Source: an uncultured Sutterella sp. | GTDB taxonomy: Bacteria > Pseudomonadota > Gammaproteobacteria > Burkholderiales > Burkholderiaceae_F | Direction of reading: 5' to 3' | Assembly: GCA_900554675.1 (NCBI GenBank) | Contig: USIM01000001.1 | Span: 1-19,689 of the forward strand | DNA length: 19,689 nt | Part shown: one piece after another, positions 1 through 7,597 of the stretch | Position numbering within the stretch: position 1 is the stretch's first letter | Layout: every line of letters begins with the position of its first letter | Notes under the pieces: model-generated | Told to the model about the DNA's origin: nothing | The model's database searches: none | The model's input: the letters and a program-made list of their open reading frames with translations, nothing else | Translations under genes and position numbers: made by a program

Positions 1-46
1 AAAAAACGTTTGTTTTCTACGTTAGTTCCAATAGAGGAGAGTAGCG

Positions 47-532
47 ATGAGGTTTAAAAACAATCGTTTATCTTTCTCTTCTCAACGTGGCAGTATTTTG
101 GTTTATGCCGTGCTTGTCATCGTGTTTTTCTCAGCTCTTGCTGTTTTTTTCAGAGCTTCTTCCACACCAGTGTTTTCTCATGCTTCAGATACTCGACGCC
201 AGTATGAAGTTACATATCTTTTGGACTCTGTCAACCATATATTAAATGAGCACCTGCTCTATAAAGACGTTGATTTTACGAATAATATTGAAGTAGCTAA
301 TTGTCTCAGTGAGATGAAGACTTTTGTGATGAAATCTCCTTCTCAAAGTGAAGATGAGGCGACCGTTGTCACTCGAATGAATTCCGGTATCAAGAGCGAA
401 TCAATTATTTTTGTTACGGATTCCAATAATCAGGTCAGTCAGATCAAGGTTGAAAATCTGGAGTTTAAAATTAAGTTTGCGGATGGGACGGCACTAAGTC
501 GCACTAGAACTTTGCGACTGTATGTCAAGTGA
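47..532 (+). CDS. Pilin-like (minor pilin/pseudopilin type) membrane protein
   Basis: A 161-residue protein with a short basic N-terminus (residues 1-14, including an RGS motif just before the hydrophobic stretch) followed by one long hydrophobic helix at about residues 16-36, then a soluble, mostly polar domain of about 120 residues. This is the layout of PilX-like minor pilins and GspK-like pseudopilins. If processing occurs at the G|S junction, position +5 of the mature protein is Tyr rather than the usual Glu, so this would be an atypical prepilin. The start is supported by GAGGAGA at 34-40, six bases before ATG. It lies ten bases upstream of a clear prepilin gene and is probably co-transcribed with it. 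The body shows no catalytic motif and is not recognised further. An ordinary single-pass membrane protein is the alternative. Confidence 0.6.
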   Translation: MRFKNNRLSFSSQRGSILVYAVLVIVFFSALAVFFRASSTPVFSHASDTRRQYEVTYLLDSVNHILNEHLLYKDVDFTNNIEVANCLSEMKTFVMKSPSQSEDEATVVTRMNSGIKSESIIFVTDSNNQVSQIKVENLEFKIKFADGTALSRTRTLRLYVK

Positions 533-542
533 GGGAAGCGTG

Positions 543-1361
543 ATGAGAACTGTAGAAAAATCACAAGGCTTTACACTGATTGAAATTGTGTTCTCACTCA
601 TTATTTTGAGTGTATTGGGGACGCTGGCAGCTCAACACTATTTCGATCTCCGCGAGGAATCTGAAAAAAAGTTAGCAAAAGCGACGGTCGATGCTGTTCA
701 GGTCAAAATTAATTCGCACTTTACTCGTTTCATGGCGCAAGGCTACTCCTGTGGTGAGGCGGTCACGATGGTTAATCAACTTGATAAACTCAGCGATGAT
801 GGGAGTTTTAATTTCGGAGACTTCACTCTTTCTATTGTGGGGGATGAGATTCCGGTTGCCAGTGAGAATGGGGGTGCTTGGGTCACAGCTAAAACTTCTA
901 ATCGTGCCTATACAAATATCGCTCAGTTGGAAGTTCCGAGTTGCAAAGTGACTACTCCCCCCGATGATGACATCACAGTTTCTGAAGATGATGAGATTAT
1001 CAATGAAGTGTGGTGGATGACTGACACAGAAATTCTTGCAAAGTATGGTTGTGACTTTGAGATTTTGAATGTGTTTTGGGGAAACAAAATAAATCTTGGG
1101 AAAATTGTCTACGATATTATTAACAAACGATATTTAGTTTGTAGTGGGTCTTATATTGAACTTATTAATTTGGCTACAGCCAACAATCGAGACAATTGGG
1201 TAAGGTTTAATTATTCATCTTCTGAGTGGCGAGACACTCCTTCAAGCGGAGATTTTTTTCTGGACAAAGATAAAAATGTTTATATCTACAAAGGAAACTC
1301 TCAAAATCCTAGTTTCCCCACGCCAGATAACCACGAAGACTGGATTGCTATTAGGTCGTAA
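543..1361 (+). CDS. Type IV prepilin with carbohydrate-binding-module-like C-terminus
   Basis: A 272-residue protein starting MRTVEKSQG|FTLIE, a textbook type IV prepilin signal: nine-residue basic leader, PilD-type cleavage after Gly9, Glu at mature position 5, then a hydrophobic helix to about residue 31. A pilin head follows to about residue 134, then an acidic Pro/Asp-rich linker (about 138-155). The last roughly 90 residues contain two similar units. Each begins near a Trp (W179, W229), has a G-(K/D)-x-(V/F)-x-D core and a Y-x-(V/Y) strand, and ends in DNWVRF (217-222) or EDWIAI (265-270). This spacing recalls CBM5/12 modules, an inference without a database search. An in-frame ATG at 522 exists, but GAGGGA at 531-536 correctly spaces ATG 543. 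Ten bases separate it from the upstream pilin-like stop. The gene is notably AT-rich. Confidence 0.8.
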   Translation: MRTVEKSQGFTLIEIVFSLIILSVLGTLAAQHYFDLREESEKKLAKATVDAVQVKINSHFTRFMAQGYSCGEAVTMVNQLDKLSDDGSFNFGDFTLSIVGDEIPVASENGGAWVTAKTSNRAYTNIAQLEVPSCKVTTPPDDDITVSEDDEIINEVWWMTDTEILAKYGCDFEILNVFWGNKINLGKIVYDIINKRYLVCSGSYIELINLATANNRDNWVRFNYSSSEWRDTPSSGDFFLDKDKNVYIYKGNSQNPSFPTPDNHEDWIAIRS

Positions 1362-1433
1362 TGCCAGTAAATTTGCCATTTTTATTAACTAAGACTGTTC
1401 GTCCTTTCGCAGATAACTCCAAATGTGTTTGAT

Positions 1434-1463
1434 AAGGAGTAGTTTATGCGATTAAATAAATGA
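1434..1463 (+). other. Five-codon mini-ORF (MRLNK) with strong ribosome binding site
   Basis: AAGGAG at 1434-1439 is spaced six bases from ATG 1446, which opens only MRLNK before TGA at 1461-1463. The start signal is better than that of several real genes here, so it may be a leader peptide or the preserved start of a gene whose body has been lost. The following sequence does not resemble a pilin in any frame. Apart from this and the RNA-like element downstream, the stretch 1362-1511 shows nothing recognisable. Confidence 0.3.
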
Positions 1464-1511
1464 GAAAAAGATCATTGCCCTGCGTTTAACGCTTAGAAAT
1501 ATAAGAAAAAG

Positions 1512-1541
1512 TTGCGCATTTTTGATCATTATTCGTACAAT
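1512..1541 (+). promoter_or_regulatory. Candidate sigma-70 promoter
   Basis: TTGCGC (1512-1517) and TACAAT (1536-1541) are separated by 18 bases, which predicts a transcript start near 1548. It is the best promoter-like pair between the pilin genes and the phosphodiesterase gene and would drive the hairpin-rich element that follows. A lone TATACT at 1667-1672 is an alternative -10 but has no good -35. Confidence 0.45.
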
Positions 1542-1547
1542 GTGACA

Positions 1548-1701
1548 AGAGGTATCCGATCTCGAAATATGCGCATTGAGTCGCTATTGATAGGTGAATG
1601 CTTCCGTGGCGTTGTTCTATCAATGGCGCTTCCAGTTTTTTGCTTCTCTATTGAGAAAAACTGAAGTATACTGATGAAAAAGGGCCTCTTGGCCCTTTTT
1701 T
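1548..1701 (+). ncRNA. Candidate structured RNA or attenuating leader
   Basis: From the predicted start to the terminator, about 154 bases carry four successive hairpins. They are: a small one (GAGGT 1549-1553 with ATCTC 1559-1563); a long one pairing CGCTATTGATAG (1582-1593) with CTATCAATGGCG (1617-1628), 12 pairs with one G-U, extendable past one mismatch; CAGTTTTT (1633-1640) with AAAAACTG (1656-1663); and the terminator (1677-1701). A promoter in front and a Rho-independent terminator behind suggest either a discrete small RNA or a 5' leader that attenuates the c-di-GMP phosphodiesterase gene 23 bases downstream. It does not match the GEMM c-di-GMP riboswitch or 6S RNA patterns I know. 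No coding frame of note spans it. Confidence 0.4.
1677..1701 (+). terminator. Strong intrinsic terminator upstream of the phosphodiesterase gene
   Basis: AAAAAGGGCC (1677-1686), loop TCTT, then GGCCCTTTTT (1691-1700) and another T. The stem is perfect with a run of six T residues. The next gene's Shine-Dalgarno begins only ten bases later, so this terminator sits inside that gene's leader unless a promoter overlaps it. Confidence 0.8.
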
Positions 1702-1724
1702 GGTTAGATTAGGAGTTATTGCAA

Positions 1725-3032
1725 ATGGATCAATCCGAAACTCGTGCATCGATTGACCCAGTAACGGGCGGGATGGGGCGTTTGCAATTTTCCAAACAAG
1801 CTAGGCAATTACTTGAAAGTGATCGTACGGCCTACGCTGTTGTGTCGATTGATATTCGACAATTCAAATTGATTAATGTCAGGTTCGGTCGAAGCGTTGG
1901 CAATGTCATTCTCGACCACATCTATTGCTGTATCAAGCAATCACTCTCTGAGGAAGAACTTCTCGTTCGTAACGTCGGTGACGTGTTCTACGTCTTGATG
2001 AAGACTCGCAATCGTCAAGAAATTCTTAATCGTTTGATCTTTATTCGACAAAAGGTCGATGAGAAAATCATTACGCACGCCTTGCTTGGCCCGCATTTGA
2101 TATTGCGTTTCGGGATTTATTTGCCGGAAAACGATAAAACCAACTTCGAGCGTATGTTTGAGTTTGCCAATATGGCTCGCAAGCATTCGGACGATGTGGT
2201 GGGCTGCAACGAGTCGTGCTTCTTCGATCCCAATCGTGCTGCAAAGATGTTAGAAGAACGCGAAATCTTTACTCAATTGGTGACCTCACTTAAGGAAGGA
2301 GCTTTTGAGGTTTATTTGCAACCAAAAGTTTCCATGAGAGATGGCCGAATAGTGGGGGCTGAGGCGCTAGCGCGTTGGATACATCCTAAGCGTGGACTTT
2401 TGGCCCCGGGGCACTTCATTGCAACGCTTGAAAAGTATCGCCTGATTCACCGTTTGGACATGTTCATTTTTGAAGCCGTTTGCAAGATGATTGCTAAGTG
2501 GCATGAAGAAAACCGTCGTGTGTGCCCAATTTCTGTGAACTTATCTCGTCAAACGATTACGATTCCCGGTCTTTTAGAACATCTGAAGTCGGTGTGCACG
2601 CACTATGGTGTATCGCCCGAAGAAATTGAATTGGAAATCACCGAAACAGACGTGATTCGAGATTTCGAAAGTACAAAGGTATTCTTGAGAGAACTTCGAA
2701 AAATGGGCTTTAGAAGTTCTGTGGATGATTTCGGGATCGGTTATTCATCGCTCGGTTGCTTGAAGGAGTTAATTGTCGACACTGCGAAGTTAGACAGAAG
2801 CTTCTTCTTGGGATGTGGTGATAGAGCTTGTATTGTTTTGAGTTCCATCACGGCATTATTGACGAAACTTGGCTTACAAGTGGTTGCGGAAGGGGTCGAA
2901 ACGCAAGAACAGTTGGACTTTCTTAAGACCACAACTTGCGACCTTATTCAAGGGAACGTGTGCTTTAAGCCGATGCCGGTGAGTGAGTTTGTACAAAAGG
3001 CCTTTATTGAAGACGTTGTGTGCGCAATTTAA
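1725..3032 (+). CDS. GGDEF/EAL protein, probable c-di-GMP phosphodiesterase
   Basis: A 435-residue soluble protein with no signal peptide or membrane segment. Residues 11-160 form a GGDEF domain (DPVTGG at 11-16), but the active-site motif reads VGDVF (84-88) instead of GGDEF, so cyclase activity is unlikely; the domain may serve regulation, for example GTP binding. Residues 180-430 form an EAL domain with the catalytic set preserved: EAL at 213-215 followed by AR, Asn272 in SVNLS, Glu304 in ELEITET, DDFG at 334-337, Lys355 in AKLD, and EGVE at 389-392. This predicts hydrolysis of c-di-GMP to pGpG. AGGAG at 1711-1715 fits ATG 1725; an upstream TTG at 1719 is too close to it. The gene lies downstream of pilin genes and behind a terminator-ended leader, consistent with a role in surface or motility switching (inference). 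Confidence 0.88.
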   Translation: MDQSETRASIDPVTGGMGRLQFSKQARQLLESDRTAYAVVSIDIRQFKLINVRFGRSVGNVILDHIYCCIKQSLSEEELLVRNVGDVFYVLMKTRNRQEILNRLIFIRQKVDEKIITHALLGPHLILRFGIYLPENDKTNFERMFEFANMARKHSDDVVGCNESCFFDPNRAAKMLEEREIFTQLVTSLKEGAFEVYLQPKVSMRDGRIVGAEALARWIHPKRGLLAPGHFIATLEKYRLIHRLDMFIFEAVCKMIAKWHEENRRVCPISVNLSRQTITIPGLLEHLKSVCTHYGVSPEEIELEITETDVIRDFESTKVFLRELRKMGFRSSVDDFGIGYSSLGCLKELIVDTAKLDRSFFLGCGDRACIVLSSITALLTKLGLQVVAEGVETQEQLDFLKTTTCDLIQGNVCFKPMPVSEFVQKAFIEDVVCAI

Positions 3033-3050
3033 GCTTTGCAAGGCACAAAA

Positions 3051-3089
3051 AATAACTCCCAAACGAAAAGTGAGGGAGTTATTTTTTTT
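3051..3089. terminator. Bidirectional terminator between phosphodiesterase gene and ssb
   Basis: AATAACTCCC (3051-3060) pairs with GGGAGTTATT (3074-3083). An eight-T run (3082-3089) serves the plus strand, and the A-rich stretch just before the stem gives a T-run for ssb on the minus strand. It lies between the convergent stops. Confidence 0.85.
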
Positions 3090-3103
3090 GCGACAAGCGA
3101 AAT

Positions 3104-3598
3104 TTAGAACGGAATATCTTCGTCTAAATTGTCGAGGCCACCCACGGGAGCGGGCATCGGGTCAGCTTGGCGAGAGGGAGCTTGATGATAGCCACCTTCG
3201 CTTTGCATCGGACGACGCGGAGCGGATTCAAAGCCGCCTGCAGCCGGAGCGCCTTCAGAACGTTCACGCGTACCCAACATTTGCATCGTTTCAGCGATGA
3301 TTTCCGTGGAGTAGCGATCTTGTCCATCCGGACCTTGCCACTTACGCGTGCGCAAACGACCTTCCACATAAACCGGACGGCCCTTACGCAAGTACTCGGA
3401 AGCAATTTCAGCTTGACGACCGAAGAACACAACGCGGTGCCATTCGGTTTCTTCTTGAGGTTGACCATTAGAATCCTTGTAGCGACGAGACGTTGCAACA
3501 GTGATCGTGGTAATGGCCGTACCGCCTTCAGCGGTATAACGGGTATCGGGATCACGTCCCAAATTACCGATAATGATGACTTTATTAACCGAAGCCAT
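3104..3598 (-). CDS. ssb: Single-stranded DNA-binding protein
   Basis: A 164-residue SSB that coats single-stranded DNA during replication, recombination and repair and recruits partner proteins. The N-terminus [18 protein letters not shown] and the segment [15 protein letters not shown] are hallmark OB-fold sequences (domain about residues 1-110). A Gly/Pro/Gln-rich flexible linker follows, and the protein ends in the acidic interaction tip DEDIPF (159-164). Its length is near that of E. coli SSB (178). It is transcribed away from uvrA, the same divergent arrangement as in E. coli, where both genes respond to SOS. The Shine-Dalgarno is weak, but the family-typical N-terminus fixes the start. 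Confidence 0.97.
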   Translation of the reverse strand: MASVNKVIIIGNLGRDPDTRYTAEGGTAITTITVATSRRYKDSNGQPQEETEWHRVVFFGRQAEIASEYLRKGRPVYVEGRLRTRKWQGPDGQDRYSTEIIAETMQMLGTRERSEGAPAAGGFESAPRRPMQSEGGYHQAPSRQADPMPAPVGGLDNLDEDIPF

Positions 3599-3620
3599 AA
3601 TCTTTCATTTCCAAAAAAAC

Positions 3621-3640
3621 GTTGTCACCGGAATGACAAC
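3621..3640. promoter_or_regulatory. Perfect palindrome in the ssb leader
   Basis: GTTGTCA (3621-3627), six-base spacer, TGACAAC (3634-3640): a perfect 7-6-7 inverted repeat starting 23 bases upstream of the ssb start codon. It could be a repressor operator or an mRNA hairpin near the ribosome binding site. It is not the CTGT-N8-ACAG LexA box. Confidence 0.35.
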
Positions 3641-3707
3641 AAACCTAATCAATCCAAAGGCTTCAGACAGGGAGTTAACTCACCCGTCGCTTTTGATGCG
3701 TTTGGTG

Positions 3708-3727
3708 AGCATATCCAAAAATATGCT
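3708..3727. promoter_or_regulatory. Perfect palindrome mid ssb-uvrA intergenic region
   Basis: AGCATAT (3708-3714), six-base spacer, ATATGCT (3721-3727): another perfect 7-6-7 inverted repeat, AT-rich, roughly central between the two divergent genes. It has the shape of a dimeric regulator site; no promoter hexamers could be assigned with confidence around it. Confidence 0.35.
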
Positions 3728-3802
3728 ATTCACTATTTTGTAGTAACTTACCGAAAATGTCCACACCTAGAGGGTGAGTTTTACGTAAAGACAAGATTCT
3801 TA

Positions 3803-3838
3803 TTTCATTTCAATGAAAGAAAGTCGATAAAATATATT
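3803..3838 (+). promoter_or_regulatory. Candidate uvrA promoter with overlapping palindrome
   Basis: TTCAAT (3809-3814) and TATATT (3833-3838) are 18 bases apart and 28 bases upstream of the uvrA start codon. A perfect palindrome TTTCAT-N4-ATGAAA (3803-3818) covers the -35 element, the position expected of a repressor site controlling uvrA. Confidence 0.4.
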
Positions 3839-3865
3839 GGTTTAGCTCAAAATTCGGGGATAAAG

Positions 3866-6703
3866 ATGAGTTCGGCAATTCGCATCCGCGGCGCACGTAC
3901 GCATAACTTAAAAAATATTGATTTGGATATTCCACGCCACAAGCTCGTGGTGATTACGGGGTTATCTGGCTCTGGGAAAAGTTCCCTTGCGTTTGATACG
4001 CTCTACGCAGAAGGTCAACGTCGTTACGTTGAAAGCCTCTCGGCCTATGCTCGCCAATTTTTAGACCTCATGGAGCGACCCGATGTTGATTTGATTGACG
4101 GTTTGTCGCCTGCTATTGCCATTGAACAAAAAGCCGTCACAACCAACCCGCGCTCAACCGTCGGAACCATCACCGAAATTCTGGATTATTTGCGTCTGCT
4201 TTTTGCTCGCGTGGGAACCCCTTATTGTCCTGTGCACGGTTTGCCCCTAGAAGTCACGCCCATCTCTGCGATGGTTGATCGTGTGATGCAAATGCCTGTG
4301 GGCAGCAAGATCATGATTGTCGCCCCCGTTGTTCGTCAAAAAAAGATGGATTTCGCCCACTTTTTCCAAGACATGCAAACGCAAGGCTTCATTCGTTTCC
4401 AAATCGACGGAAAGCGCTATGACACAGAGACTTTGCCCGATCTTGATCCCAAAGAACGTCACGATGTCGATGTGATTGTGGACCGATTAAAGGTTAGGGA
4501 CGATGCGCAACAACGCCTGGCAGAGAGCTTTGAAACAGCGCTTCGTTTAACGGATGGGCGCGTGCAAGTCGAAGACATGGGCACGGGCGAAAAGTTAAGT
4601 TTTTCGAGTCACTACTGCTGTCCCGAATGTGGCTATAGCGTTGAAGAGTTAGAGCCTCGAATTTTCTCCTTTAATAACCCCTTAGGAGCGTGTCCTGATT
4701 GCAACGGGATGGGGGAATCGATGGTCTTTACCGAAGACAGTGTCGTTAACCACCCAGAGCTTTCTTTGGCCTCCGGCGCCATTCACGGCTGGGATCGTCG
4801 CAATCTTTATAACTTTGACATGATGTCGGCGGTGGCAAAGGCTTGTGATTTTGACATTGATACCCCGTGGTGCGATTTAGCGCAAGACAATCGCCACGAT
4901 ATTCTCTACGGTTTGGGCGACAGAAAGATCAAAATGCCCTATCGAAGTGCCGGGAAAGTGACCTATCAAACCGAACCCTTTGATGGTGTTTTGGCGATTC
5001 TTAATCGTCGATATGCCGAAACCAACAACGAAGCCGTGCGAGAAGAACTCAACCGCTACCGCGTATTAAAACCCTGTGCTTCTTGTCACGGAACGCGATT
5101 AAGAGAAGCCGCTCGCAATGTCTTTATCGGTTTAGGGGAACAAAAGAAAGCCATTTCCGATATCACGGGCATGAGTTTGCAAGAAGCTAAAAACTATTTT
5201 GATGCACTCACGATTGATGGTACGAAAAAAGACATTGCCCAAAAGTTAATTGACGGCATCGCCTTGCGATTGAAGTTTTTAACCGATGTGGGTTTGGGTT
5301 ATTTATCGTTGGATCGTCGTGCCGATACGCTCTCGGGTGGCGAAGGTCAACGCATCCGATTGGCAAGCCAAATCGGTTCTGGTTTAACGGGGGTGATGTA
5401 CGTTTTGGACGAACCCTCGATCGGCTTACATCAAAGGGACAATGATCGCCTCATTGAAACGCTTAAGCAACTGCGAGACTTGGGCAATTCTGTCATTGTC
5501 GTTGAGCATGATGAAGACACGATCCGTGAGGCTGACTACGTGGTGGATATGGGCCCTAGGGCTGGCTTCTTAGGGGGAGAAGTGATCGCTTGTGGCACGC
5601 CCGATGAAATTCAAAAAAATCCCCATTCGTTAACAGGGGCTTATCTGAACGGCACCAAGCACATTGATTTTTCGAGAAAAGCCAAACGCAAGACCGAAAA
5701 CGTTTTGCGACTGGTGGGCGCGAGCGGCCACAACTTAAAGAACGTGACCTTAGAAATTCCCGAAGGGTTAATCACGGTTGTGACCGGTGTCTCGGGGTCT
5801 GGCAAATCCACGCTCATTAACGATACGCTCTATCGCATTGCCGCTCAATCGCTTTACCGTGCAAGTATCTCGCCTGAACCCTATGAGCGCATCGAAGGCT
5901 TGGAGCGTTTTGATAAAGTGATTGACGTTGACCAAAGCCCGATCGGTCGTTCGCCTCGCTCTAACCCTGCCACTTACACGGGGCTTTTCACGCACATTCG
6001 TGAGCTTTTTGCTCAAACGCCTGTGGCCAGAGAACGGGGTTATGACGTCGGTCGCTTTAGTTTTAACGTCAAGGGCGGACGTTGCGAAGCCTGCCAAGGC
6101 GAAGGGTTCATTAAGGTGGAAATGAACTTCTTGCCCGACATGTACGTGCCGTGTGAAGTTTGTCATGGACAGCGCTATGCAAGAGAAACGTTGGACGTAC
6201 TCTATAAGGGTAAAAACATTGCCGAAGTGTTGGAGCTCACCGTTGAACAAGCCTTGGATTTCTTTAGCTCTCATCCGGCCTTAAAACGCAAACTTCAAAC
6301 CTTAATGGACGTGGGTTTAGGCTACATCAAGTTGGGGCAAAGCGCTTTGACGCTTTCGGGCGGCGAAGCCCAACGCATGAAGCTTGCGCTGGAGCTTTCC
6401 AAACGCGATACTACGAAGACGCTTTACATCTTGGATGAACCGACCACGGGGTTACATTTTGAAGATGTACAAATGTTGATTTCGGTGATTCAACAATTGC
6501 GTGATGCAGGCAACACGATTGTCATCATTGAGCACAATTTGGATGTGATTGCTTCGGCCGATTGGGTCGTGGATTTAGGCCCTGAAGGGGGCGCTGCCGG
6601 GGGTGAAATCATTGCAACGGGGACGCCTGCGCAAATCGCTCGAGTCAAGGGCAGTGCAACGGGGTTTTATCTTAAAAAGCATTTGGCGAAACTCAAGGAG
6701 TAG
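3866..6703 (+). CDS. uvrA: Excinuclease ABC subunit A
   Basis: A 945-residue UvrA (E. coli 940), the DNA-damage-sensing ATPase that loads UvrB in nucleotide excision repair. There are two ABC modules: Walker [10 protein letters not shown] at 32-40 and GVSGSGKST near 640; signature motifs LSGGEGQ near 489 and LSGGEAQ near 829; Walker B VLDEPS and ILDEPT follow each. Zinc-finger CPxC pairs are seen near residue 250 (CPEC, CPDC) and near 738 (CEAC, CEVC). The frame stays open far upstream through the antisense of ssb, but homology begins at [17 protein letters not shown], and GGGGA at 3856-3860 places the start at ATG 3866. rfbD follows six bases after the stop, with its ribosome site inside the uvrA end, so the two are likely co-transcribed. 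Confidence 0.98.
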   Translation: MSSAIRIRGARTHNLKNIDLDIPRHKLVVITGLSGSGKSSLAFDTLYAEGQRRYVESLSAYARQFLDLMERPDVDLIDGLSPAIAIEQKAVTTNPRSTVGTITEILDYLRLLFARVGTPYCPVHGLPLEVTPISAMVDRVMQMPVGSKIMIVAPVVRQKKMDFAHFFQDMQTQGFIRFQIDGKRYDTETLPDLDPKERHDVDVIVDRLKVRDDAQQRLAESFETALRLTDGRVQVEDMGTGEKLSFSSHYCCPECGYSVEELEPRIFSFNNPLGACPDCNGMGESMVFTEDSVVNHPELSLASGAIHGWDRRNLYNFDMMSAVAKACDFDIDTPWCDLAQDNRHDILYGLGDRKIKMPYRSAGKVTYQTEPFDGVLAILNRRYAETNNEAVREELNRYRVLKPCASCHGTRLREAARNVFIGLGEQKKAISDITGMSLQEAKNYFDALTIDGTKKDIAQKLIDGIALRLKFLTDVGLGYLSLDRRADTLSGGEGQRIRLASQIGSGLTGVMYVLDEPSIGLHQRDNDRLIETLKQLRDLGNSVIVVEHDEDTIREADYVVDMGPRAGFLGGEVIACGTPDEIQKNPHSLTGAYLNGTKHIDFSRKAKRKTENVLRLVGASGHNLKNVTLEIPEGLITVVTGVSGSGKSTLINDTLYRIAAQSLYRASISPEPYERIEGLERFDKVIDVDQSPIGRSPRSNPATYTGLFTHIRELFAQTPVARERGYDVGRFSFNVKGGRCEACQGEGFIKVEMNFLPDMYVPCEVCHGQRYARETLDVLYKGKNIAEVLELTVEQALDFFSSHPALKRKLQTLMDVGLGYIKLGQSALTLSGGEAQRMKLALELSKRDTTKTLYILDEPTTGLHFEDVQMLISVIQQLRDAGNTIVIIEHNLDVIASADWVVDLGPEGGAAGGEIIATGTPAQIARVKGSATGFYLKKHLAKLKE

Positions 6704-6709
6704 TCGTCC

Positions 6710-7597
6710 ATGCGTGTGTTGATTTTGGGTAAAAACGGTCAAGTGGGGCAAGCGGCTATAAAGGCGCTTTCGCCTTATTTTGATGTCATTGCTTTAGGGC
6801 GTGAGGATAAAGGCGGGGATCTTTTAGATTTGCCTGCGCTCAATGAGACAATTAAAGCTTATTTACCGGACGTCATCATCAATGCGGCGGCTTATACGGC
6901 AGTGGATGCTGCTCAAAACGATGAAGAGACGGCTTTTCAAGTTAACGCCCGAGCGCCCCAAGCGTTAGCCCAAGTGGCTAAAGACATCAATGCCTTCTTT
7001 GTTCACTTATCAACGGACTACGTGTTTGATGGCGTGCGGTCAACGCCTTATGAAGAAATGGATGCTACTCATCCCTTAAACGTTTATGGTCAAAGCAAAT
7101 TGGAAGGGGAACGTTTGGTTTTGGATGTGAACCCAGAAGCTTTGATTTTGCGTTTGACCTGGGTGCATGCACCGGGCCATACTAATTTTGTGACCTCGTT
7201 GATTCGCTGGTTTTCAGAAAAAGAGAAACTTTGTGTGGTGGATGACCAATGGGGGACGCCGACAAGCGCCACGGAAGTGGCTAGAGGGCTTTGGGCGGTG
7301 CTTTCGGAGTTCGATAAAGGCAAAGTCTTTGACCGAGGAATTTACCACTTTGCTAACGCCGGTTTTTGCCATCGCCATGAGTGCGCTCAGTGGGTGAAAA
7401 AGGTGTTGGTGCAGGCGCAACGCCTCTCGCCCGACGTTGAAATTGAAGCGGTTAAAAGTGACGTTTTCCCAACACCCGCCAAGCGTCCTTCTCATGTGGT
7501 TTTGAATACGAATAAATTTCAGACGACGTTTGGTTTTACGCCCCGGTCTTGGCAAGAAGGCGTTACAGAAACAGTATTCGAACTCATCAAAAAATAA
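6710..7597 (+). CDS. rfbD: dTDP-4-dehydrorhamnose reductase
   Basis: A 295-residue RmlD/RfbD-family short-chain reductase that makes dTDP-L-rhamnose, using NAD(P)H to reduce dTDP-4-keto-L-rhamnose for O-antigen or other envelope glycans. Visible features are the nucleotide-binding GKNGQVG (7-13), INAAAYTAVD (57-66), STDYVFDG (101-108), and the catalytic YGQSK with Tyr126 and Lys130. AAGGAG overlapping the end of uvrA serves ATG 6710. No rmlA, rmlB or rmlC is present nearby; the gene appears split from the usual rml cluster and attached to uvrA, so it may be expressed with a repair gene. Family assignment is firm; substrate specificity is by homology. Confidence 0.93.
   Translation: MRVLILGKNGQVGQAAIKALSPYFDVIALGREDKGGDLLDLPALNETIKAYLPDVIINAAAYTAVDAAQNDEETAFQVNARAPQALAQVAKDINAFFVHLSTDYVFDGVRSTPYEEMDATHPLNVYGQSKLEGERLVLDVNPEALILRLTWVHAPGHTNFVTSLIRWFSEKEKLCVVDDQWGTPTSATEVARGLWAVLSEFDKGKVFDRGIYHFANAGFCHRHECAQWVKKVLVQAQRLSPDVEIEAVKSDVFPTPAKRPSHVVLNTNKFQTTFGFTPRSWQEGVTETVFELIKK

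Noticed and set aside
691..951. Alternative open frame inside the prepilin gene
   Set aside because: It is out of frame within a clear prepilin, has no ribosome site and no recognisable product.
1548..1701. GEMM-type c-di-GMP riboswitch or 6S RNA
   Set aside because: Proximity to a c-di-GMP enzyme invites the idea, but the conserved GEMM core blocks and the 6S central-bubble architecture are not visible; the element is left unclassified.
3167..3865. Long N-terminal extension of the uvrA reading frame
   Set aside because: The frame is open through the antisense of ssb, but UvrA homology begins at residue [10 protein letters not shown] (3866) with a good ribosome site; the extension has no recognisable sequence.
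3599..3865. Canonical betaproteobacterial/E. coli LexA box
   Set aside because: There is no CTGT in this interval, so CTGT-N8-ACAG cannot be formed; only other palindromes are present.
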